Assembly (NCBI GenBank): GCA_903866355.1
Contig: CAIPNE010000284.1
Location: 1-9,483 of the forward strand
Direction of reading: 5' to 3'
DNA from: an uncultured Gammaproteobacteria bacterium
Lineage (GTDB): Bacteria > Pseudomonadota > Gammaproteobacteria > Ga0077536
Length of the DNA: 9,483 nucleotides
Translations under genes and position numbers: made by a program
Shown here: positions 1 to 5,933 of the stretch, piece after piece
Layout of the letters: each line of letters starts with the position of its first letter
How positions within the stretch are numbered: position 1 is the first letter of the stretch
Notes under the pieces: model-generated
Databases searched by the model: none
Seen by the model: the letters and a program-made list of their open reading frames with translations, nothing else
What the model was told of the DNA's origin: nothing

Positions 1-392
1 GGCGCACCGTTGAAAACGGTGCCCGTGGCGAAGCCACCCTCACCAACCCCGGGCAGTTCTACCAAAGTCAGTGCGTCCTGACCCAAGTTTCGCAATTTTG
101 CATCGGCGGACGCTGAAACGTCGCCCATGAATTGGAAGGAGTATTTGCCTGCCGTAACCCAAAAATGCCCGCCTGCACCCGCAGGGCGAATAGCGATCCC
201 CCACGCGTTGATAAAGCCATCGAAACCCGGGATGTCGCGCAAACTGGGGTTGAATTCGGAGAGGCTGGCCTTATCGGCAACTAGGTTGGCTTGCCCGTAC
301 CTATTGGCCGCGGCGTTTTGTCCGTCTCCACACCCCAAAAGAGGGAGCACGATGACAGTCACCGACAAAATGTTGAACTCTCTTCTGTTCAT
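1..392 (-). CDS. TIGR03118-like secreted lipoprotein, N-terminal part (C-terminus beyond window edge)
   Basis: Reading leftward from ATG 392-390, the frame stays open for 130 codons and runs off the left edge, so only the N-terminus is seen. Residues 1-21 form a lipoprotein signal: N-region NRREF, a hydrophobic stretch (residues 8-19) and lipobox LLGC with Cys21 as the predicted lipidated residue. The RREF pair resembles a twin-arginine motif, so Tat export is possible but unproven. The mature part has the layout I associate with the TIGR03118 family of uncharacterised, beta-propeller-like exported proteins: NLVAD (36-40), NAWGIAIRP (62-70), HFWVT (76-80) and TGTVFNGA (123-130). The start is supported by an in-frame TGA 21 bases upstream and a Shine-Dalgarno AGGA. 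Function is not known for the family. Family assignment is from remembered motifs and needs a profile search; export as a lipoprotein is more secure. It is transcribed divergently from the ampG-like gene. Confidence 0.75.
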   Translation of the reverse strand, partial: MNRREFNILSVTVIVLPLLGCGDGQNAAANRYGQANLVADKASLSEFNPSLRDIPGFDGFINAWGIAIRPAGAGGHFWVTAGKYSFQFMGDVSASADAKLRNLGQDALTLVELPGVGEGGFATGTVFNGA

Positions 393-401
393 CTGCTTTG
401 T

Positions 402-405
402 TCCT
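402..405 (-). promoter_or_regulatory. Ribosome binding site of the lipoprotein gene
   Basis: On the minus strand AGGA lies 9 bases before the ATG at 392-390, in the context ACAGGAACAAAGCAG. It decides the start together with the in-frame TGA just upstream. I saw no good -35/-10 pair further upstream. Confidence 0.6.
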
Positions 406-530
406 GTTTTTTCAAAAGTCATAACCGTACGGATGCTTGTAACCTACAACCTAGGGCGGCGCCATTTCCAGTCAAAGGCAGCCTTTCACTATCGTCCTGC
501 TGGCGGCGGGCGCTTTTTAGTTTGCCCGTT

Positions 531-553
531 ATGCCAACCAACGTCGGTGGCAT
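531..553. repeat. REP-like hairpin (candidate dispersed repeat)
   Basis: ATGCCAACC (531-539) pairs with GGTGGCAT (546-553) with one bulged A and a 6-base loop. With its flanks, GTT before and CCCAGCG after, the layout resembles the dispersed intergenic hairpins of proteobacteria of the form GTCATGCC...GGCATCCAG, whose chance translation reads VMPAKAGIQ; here the same frame reads VMPTNVGGIPA. The arms are diverged from that consensus. The likeness is by eye; whether it is repeated elsewhere in the genome cannot be seen from one copy. Confidence 0.35.
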
Positions 554-616
554 CCCAGCGTTAATAACAGAGGACTCACCGGAGGGACGGGATTCTGTGT
601 AAACGGCACGTCGGTG

Positions 617-628
617 AGAGCGCGCTCT
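617..628. repeat. Perfect 12-base palindrome
   Basis: AGAGCGCGCTCT is its own reverse complement. It overlaps the right arm of the CTCACCG/CGGTGAG pair (575-581/612-618), so the two structures would be mutually exclusive in RNA. It could be a dimeric protein-binding site or chance. No function can be assigned. Confidence 0.4.
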
Positions 629-681
629 TTTGAACGGCGCGGCGACCACGGCCGTGAATGCCACGGACCTGACAGTGAACC

Positions 682-752
682 CCTATCAGCCGAGGCTGGC
701 AGCGTCCGTACGCTTATTCATCACTAAAGGAGAATGATGACGGGCTGATAGG
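682..752. repeat. 10-bp perfect inverted repeat enclosing a Shine-Dalgarno and tiny ORF
   Basis: CCTATCAGCC (682-691) is exactly complementary to GGCTGATAGG (743-752). Inside, TCATCA (718-723) pairs with TGATGA (735-740), and its loop holds AAAGGAG (726-732). This Shine-Dalgarno precedes ATGATGACGGGCTGA (734-748), a reading frame of only four codons plus stop. In RNA the inner hairpin would place the ribosome binding site in a loop and the start codons in the stem. This could be a leader-type control element, the end of a small mobile repeat, or coincidence. The next secure gene (ampG) begins 420 bases downstream. Confidence 0.4.
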
Positions 753-1171
753 TGCCCTCATCCCGGCAAAGCGTTGACATTTTACCCCTTGCGCCAAGCT
801 GCACGACCCGTGCCGCCGGTTATGGCGCGGACCTGCGGCAGACCGGCAATGATCTCGCCGAGCGTAGGCGGATATTTGCCTAATCCAAGCATTACGAGGG
901 TGTCCTGCCCACCAAAATCCAGAACCCTACCTTCGCTACGACCCTCAGCGAAAAACCTATCACCTGGGGCCGCACGCGGCTTTGCAAACGGCGGCCAATT
1001 TCATCGCCATCGTCATCGCCTACCTCCCACAGGTCCTCGCCGGCTTACCCCTAGTCACTGGCCGCGCCGCAAGGCGCTGGTTGCGCGCCACACGAAATGA
1101 CGCGCGGCCCAGAATTTCGACTGGGCGAAATTTCGAATGGGAACCCCAGCAGAACGCCCCGTCGATATGCG

Positions 1172-2458
1172 ATGATTCGGCCCGTGACCCTGCCTGTGAC
1201 TCCTCCACCGTTAAACCCTGCGCGCCGCGTCGACGGACGTGTGCCCCTCATCGCGGTGGGCTTGCTGGGCTTTTATTCGGGTTTGCCGCTGGCCCTGTCG
1301 GGCAGCACTTTGCAGGCTTGGTTGACAGTGAGTGGGGCCGACCTTGCCACCATTGGCATGTTGTCGCTGGTGGGGTGGCCCTACCTGTTGAAATTTCTGT
1401 GGGCGCCGGCTCTCGACCGCTGGCACTGGGGTGGTTTGGGCCGGCGGCGTTGTTGGCTAGTGCTCACGCAATTGCTGCTGGCGGTGGTGTTGGCCGGCTG
1501 CGCGTGGTGCGATCCCAGCGGTTCAGTGTGGCCGTTGGCGATGCTGGCGCTGGCGCTGGCCGCGCTCTCGGCCACTCAGGATATCGCCATTGACGCTTAT
1601 CGGGCGGAAGTATTGTCGCCCGCGGCGCGGGGGCTGGGGACCGGTTATTCCATCGCAGGGTACCGCTTGGCGATGTTTGTCTCGGGCGCCGGCGCGCTGT
1701 TGCTGGCCGATGTGTGGGGTTTTCGTTTCACTTATGGGTGTCTGGCCGGCCTGATGCTGGTGGGTAGTGCGGTGTCGCTGGGCATTGCCGAGCCGCCGGT
1801 GGACGAGGCATTGCCGGTCACTTTGCGGGCGGCCATCGTTGAACCCCTGCTTGCCTTGGGGCGGCGCCCCGGCATTTTGCCCCTGTTGTTGTTCATCGCA
1901 CTTTATAAATTAGGCGACCAGTTTGCCGGTAGCCTGACGCAAACTTTTTTTATACGTGGACAGGGATTTTCGCTGACCGAAATCGGCGCGATTTATAAAG
2001 GGGTGGGGGTCGGCGCCTCGCTGCTCGGCGGCATTGTGGGTGGCCTGGCCATGTATCGACTAGGCTTGTGGCAGGCGTTGTTAGGTTTCGGTTTACTGCA
2101 GGCACTGACCAACTTGGGTTTTCTGATCTTGGCCTTGGGCGGGAAATCCCTCGCGGGTATGGTGGTGGTGGTGGTGCTGGAAAATTTGTGCGGCGGCATG
2201 GGAACTTGCGCCCACGTGGCACTCATCATGGCCCTGTGTGAGCGGCGCTATACCGCCACCCAGTTTGCCGCCCTCACGGCGTTCGCGAGCCTTGGCAGAG
2301 TCTTACTGGGGCCACTGGCTGGATCAGTGGCACAGGCCGGCTGGGTGACGTACGTCGCGGTGTCTTGCGTGCTGGCGCTACCGGCCTTGGCGCTGTTGCT
2401 CAAACTGCGGGGCGTGCTAGACGCACTAGATCAACCGGCTGCTGCACCAGAGCCCTGA
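1172..2458 (+). CDS. ampG: AmpG-type muropeptide permease (MFS)
   Basis: AmpG is an inner-membrane permease that brings anhydro-muropeptides released from peptidoglycan back into the cytoplasm for recycling; in many proteobacteria this flux also controls AmpC beta-lactamase induction. The 428-residue product is strongly hydrophobic throughout and carries several AmpG landmarks: GFYSGLPLALSGSTLQAWL from residue 33, ATQDIAIDAYRAE (134-146), the stretch KLGDQFAGSLTQTFFIRG with the following GIGxxxKG-like loop, and CGGMGT (340-345) followed by ATQFAALTAFASLGR. It is shorter than the E. coli protein of about 490 residues, mainly lacking C-terminal extension. The start is uncertain. ATG 1172 puts about 24 residues before the first membrane helix, as expected; ATG 1097 is in frame and would add 25 polar, low-quality residues. 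Neither has a clear Shine-Dalgarno. Its 3' end converges on the phosphatase gene with a 15-base gap. No ampC, ampR or other recycling gene is in view, so a link to beta-lactam resistance cannot be inferred. Confidence 0.9.
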   Translation: MIRPVTLPVTPPPLNPARRVDGRVPLIAVGLLGFYSGLPLALSGSTLQAWLTVSGADLATIGMLSLVGWPYLLKFLWAPALDRWHWGGLGRRRCWLVLTQLLLAVVLAGCAWCDPSGSVWPLAMLALALAALSATQDIAIDAYRAEVLSPAARGLGTGYSIAGYRLAMFVSGAGALLLADVWGFRFTYGCLAGLMLVGSAVSLGIAEPPVDEALPVTLRAAIVEPLLALGRRPGILPLLLFIALYKLGDQFAGSLTQTFFIRGQGFSLTEIGAIYKGVGVGASLLGGIVGGLAMYRLGLWQALLGFGLLQALTNLGFLILALGGKSLAGMVVVVVLENLCGGMGTCAHVALIMALCERRYTATQFAALTAFASLGRVLLGPLAGSVAQAGWVTYVAVSCVLALPALALLLKLRGVLDALDQPAAAPEP

Positions 2459-2482
2459 TTTCTAGGCGCCAGCTCAGGGCTC
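2450..2482. terminator. Perfect inverted repeat across both convergent stop codons (possible bidirectional terminator)
   Basis: GAGCCCTGA (2450-2458) and TCAGGGCTC (2474-2482) are exact reverse complements separated by 15 bases. The TGA of each arm is the stop codon of the gene on that strand, so both proteins end in Glu-Pro-stop. An RNA from either strand could fold a 9-bp GC-rich stem. Neither strand has a U-run after the stem, so classic intrinsic termination is weakly supported. Confidence 0.5.
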
Positions 2483-4324
2483 GCGAACCACCCGAATACC
2501 CACCGTGTCGTTAGCGCTAGCGGCTGTCAACTTTCCGCGGGCGGTGACCCGCAAACTTTTTGCGGTGCTGGAAAACGCACCACCCCGAATGACGCGATAG
2601 CCGCAGTCGCCCCCTTCGAAGACGGACCCGTCACTGGGCGCGCCGGTGTAATCGGGGTGGTAGCAGTCGTTGACCCATTCGTCTACGTTGCCGGCGGTAT
2701 CGAATACACCCCAGGGGTTGGGTTTGAACCGGCCAACGGTGGTCGGTTGCCGGGGGTTGAGTCCGGTTTCGCAATTGAAGCAGTGGGCGCGGTTTTCGCC
2801 AACCCCACGTCCCCACCAGTAGGGCGTGGACGTACCAGCCCGCGCGACGTATTCCCACTCGGCTTCGCTGGGCAAGCGATAACGCTTGCCTGTTTGTGCG
2901 GACAACCAGCGGGTATAGGCCAAGGCGTCGTTCCAAGACACGAAAGTCACTGGCATTTTGGCGCCTCGGTGGGCGCTGTCACGCGGGGGCTTATGGCCGG
3001 TGGCGGCGGTAAATTTGGCGTATTCCGCGACACTCACCTCTTGGGTGCTGATGGCAAAACGCGCCAGCTTCACGTTGTGCTGCGGCCGTTCGTCGAAGCC
3101 GGCGGCGCTTTCGGGTGCGCCCATACGGAACTCACCTGCCGGCACCCAGACTAGGGTTGGCCCGTGGCCGCCCCCCATGGCATCGGCAAAACTTTCAATC
3201 GCTGCGGTGGGTGGCACCGGTGCTGCGGGCGTGGCCGGCTCAGGTGCCGCCGGGGTGGGTGTCGCGGCCGTGGCCGGCTCAGGCGCCGTGGGGACGGGTG
3301 CCGCCGGGGTGGGTAACGCTGCTGGACTGGTTTCTGGAGCCAATGGCAGCACCGCCACACGCGCTGTCTCCGGCGCGCCCCCAAAGAACCAGCTAGCCCC
3401 GCCGCCGAGGGTCAGCAGTAGGGCTGCGGCCAAGACTAACCACGGATGGCCGGAACGGGGTGCCGGTGTGACTTCGAGCGGGACTTGCGCGCGCGGCTGG
3501 CTGAGCCGTTGCCCGGGGGCTTCTTGTAGTCGCAGCGGGGTGGTGGGGCGCGGCTTAAATTCAGCCTTTTCGCCCACCATTAACACGATGACGGTGGTGT
3601 TATCTTGGCGAGGCATCTTTGCCTCTTGCACGGCGTTTAGCAGGGCTTCCACGCCAGTCTTGGCGGTGCTGCTAGCACCTAGCATGGACGCTAGTTTGCC
3701 GGTGCTGAGCGTATCGAGGCCGTCGCTCGCGATCACGATGCGGTCGCCGGCGCGCAACGTCAGCGGGCTCTCGGGGCAGTCGACGTCCGCAATTTCGTCC
3801 CCGGTAAGGGCACTCATTAGCATGTTGCGCGAGAAGCCGGCTTCCGGTTCTATCTGCCGGCCTTGGGCCGCCATGCGGGTTAAAAAACCACCATAGCTGT
3901 GGTCGGCGTTCTGTTTTTTAAGCTCCGTGCCGCGCAGCAAGTACAAATGGCTATCACCGACGCTCGCCCAGTACAGTTGTTCAGCGTCGATGACGGCCGC
4001 CACTAGCGTGCAGCCCATGCCCTTTAGCGCGGCAGTTTCTCGGACCGTTTCGGCGATGGACTGATTAGCTTGCTTGACGGCTTCGCGCAGGACGATGGGC
4101 AGAGGATTGGTGGCGTAATGAATGGCCAAATGTTTATTGAAGCTTTGCACCGCCATGTTGCTGGCCACATTGCCGGCCGCGTGGCCACCCATGCCGTCGG
4201 CCACGATGGCGAGCGTGGCGCCAACTTCTGCGGATAGGTCACCGATTCGGGTGACCATAAAAGCGTCTTCTTGATAGTCACGCGCGCCGTCAATTTGTGC
4301 GCCGGCAATGTCGAAAGTGAGCAT
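2474..4324 (-). CDS. PP2C-type Ser/Thr phosphatase fused through a membrane anchor to an FGE-like domain
   Basis: The 616-residue product has four parts. (1) Residues 1-250 are a PP2C phosphatase with its metal-binding set apparently intact: R15..Q18-E19-D20, DGMGGH (43-48), GCT (104-106), GDS (123-125), DG (201-202) and DN (241-242); it should remove phosphate from Ser/Thr of target proteins in the cytoplasm. (2) A single hydrophobic segment at about 295-314. (3) A Pro/Ala/Thr-rich linker, about 317-375, with PEPAT-type repeats. (4) An FGE/SUMF1-like domain, about 387-616, with WVPAGEFRMG (393-402), RLPSEAEWEY (483-492), GNVDEW (545-550) and RGG (580-582). The two Cys used by true formylglycine-generating enzymes after RGG are absent (Ser586 at the first position), so that reaction is unlikely. 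Cys515, 518, 554 and 574 remain and could form disulfides or bind metal. The topology suggests phosphatase inside, FGE-like domain in the periplasm. Separate PppA (PP2C) and TagR (FGE-like) act in type VI secretion control; a related role is only inference. Start ATG 4324 leads directly into the PP2C fold; a GGGG at 6 bases is a weak ribosome site. Confidence 0.93.
   Translation of the reverse strand: MLTFDIAGAQIDGARDYQEDAFMVTRIGDLSAEVGATLAIVADGMGGHAAGNVASNMAVQSFNKHLAIHYATNPLPIVLREAVKQANQSIAETVRETAALKGMGCTLVAAVIDAEQLYWASVGDSHLYLLRGTELKKQNADHSYGGFLTRMAAQGRQIEPEAGFSRNMLMSALTGDEIADVDCPESPLTLRAGDRIVIASDGLDTLSTGKLASMLGASSTAKTGVEALLNAVQEAKMPRQDNTTVIVLMVGEKAEFKPRPTTPLRLQEAPGQRLSQPRAQVPLEVTPAPRSGHPWLVLAAALLLTLGGGASWFFGGAPETARVAVLPLAPETSPAALPTPAAPVPTAPEPATAATPTPAAPEPATPAAPVPPTAAIESFADAMGGGHGPTLVWVPAGEFRMGAPESAAGFDERPQHNVKLARFAISTQEVSVAEYAKFTAATGHKPPRDSAHRGAKMPVTFVSWNDALAYTRWLSAQTGKRYRLPSEAEWEYVARAGTSTPYWWGRGVGENRAHCFNCETGLNPRQPTTVGRFKPNPWGVFDTAGNVDEWVNDCYHPDYTGAPSDGSVFEGGDCGYRVIRGGAFSSTAKSLRVTARGKLTAASANDTVGIRVVREP
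3231..3314. repeat. Short direct repeats encoding the Pro/Ala linker
   Basis: The linker of the phosphatase gene contains repeated units. GGTGCCGCCGGGGTGGGT occurs identically at 3243-3260 and 3297-3314, and GTGGCCGGCTCAGG occurs at 3231-3244 and 3270-3283. On the coding strand these give the PEPAT and TPAAP-like units. Recombination or slippage between copies would change linker length in multiples set by the repeat; the 54-base offset of the 18-base copies keeps the frame. Confidence 0.75.
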
Positions 4325-4421
4325 TCGAACCCCGTGTCTGGATCGGAAAATGTGCCGGCAGCCTTACAGCGCGCAGGGTACCAGCGACCTGCCGTAATTT
4401 ATAGCGAGGTGCATCGACACT
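4325..4421. promoter_or_regulatory. Divergent promoter gap between phosphatase and SLC13 genes
   Basis: These 97 bases separate two genes read outward, so both promoters should lie here or slightly inside the genes. The only AT-rich patch is at 4395-4403. On the minus strand 4398-4403 reads TATAAA, a fair -10 box for the phosphatase gene, which would put the start of transcription about 65 bases before its ATG. No good -35 is seen 17 bases further up. For the plus strand, GAGG at 4406-4409 lies 12 bases before the GTG start, a rather long spacing. No operator-like palindrome stands out. Confidence 0.4.

Positions 4422-5929
<1,508 letters not shown>

Positions 5930-5933
<4 letters not shown>

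Larger units (their letters stand above)
393..1171. other. Long non-coding stretch with clustered inverted repeats
   Basis: About 780 bases separate the divergent lipoprotein and ampG genes. Every frame is broken up or gives protein that does not look like a known family. Between about 500 and 850 several inverted repeats follow one another: CGGGC/GCCCG (507-511/524-528), a bulged hairpin at 531-553, CTCACCG/CGGTGAG (575-581/612-618), the 12-base palindrome AGAGCGCGCTCT (617-628), the 10-base palindrome CACGGCCGTG (647-656), a 10-bp pair at 682-691/743-752, GCACG/CGTGC (801-805/809-813) and TGCCGC/GCGGCA (811-816/835-840). Short stems arise by chance in GC-rich DNA; the 10-bp pair and 12-base palindrome are the least expected. 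Both promoters of the flanking genes should lie here. A TTGACA box occurs at 774-779, but nothing like TATAAT follows at 16-18 bases. It could be a decayed gene, a repeat cluster or an untranslated RNA region. Confidence 0.6.

Noticed and set aside
620..739. Short plus-strand frame reading NGAATTAVNATDLTVNPYQP and onward to a double TGA
   Set aside because: It looks somewhat protein-like, but there is no start codon with a ribosome site, it is under 40 residues and I recognise no family; at most a gene remnant.
774..779. TTGACA as a -35 box for ampG
   Set aside because: No TATAAT-like sequence lies 16-18 bases downstream, and it is nearly 400 bases from the gene.
774..1100. 108-codon plus-strand frame in the intergenic region
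   Set aside because: Product is rich in Pro, Arg and His without any domain-like pattern; no Shine-Dalgarno before its TTG.
982..1593. 203-codon frame starting TTG, with a hydrophobic start (AANFIAIVIAYLPQVLAGLP) faintly like a small membrane-channel helix
   Set aside because: Most of it overlaps ampG in another frame and reads as shadow. The hydrophobic stretch before 1097 is too short and has no ribosome site or family match.
2958..3896. 312-codon open frame on the plus strand, rich in Gly, Ala and Ser
   Set aside because: It lies antisense to the PP2C-FGE gene, whose motifs are unmistakable; its composition is the mirror of the GC-rich codons and Pro/Ala linker, and it shows no domain.
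2474..4324. Reading the fusion as part of a type VI secretion cluster
   Set aside because: Only the domain types are shared with PppA and TagR; no kinase, FHA, Tss or Hcp/VgrG gene is in the window.
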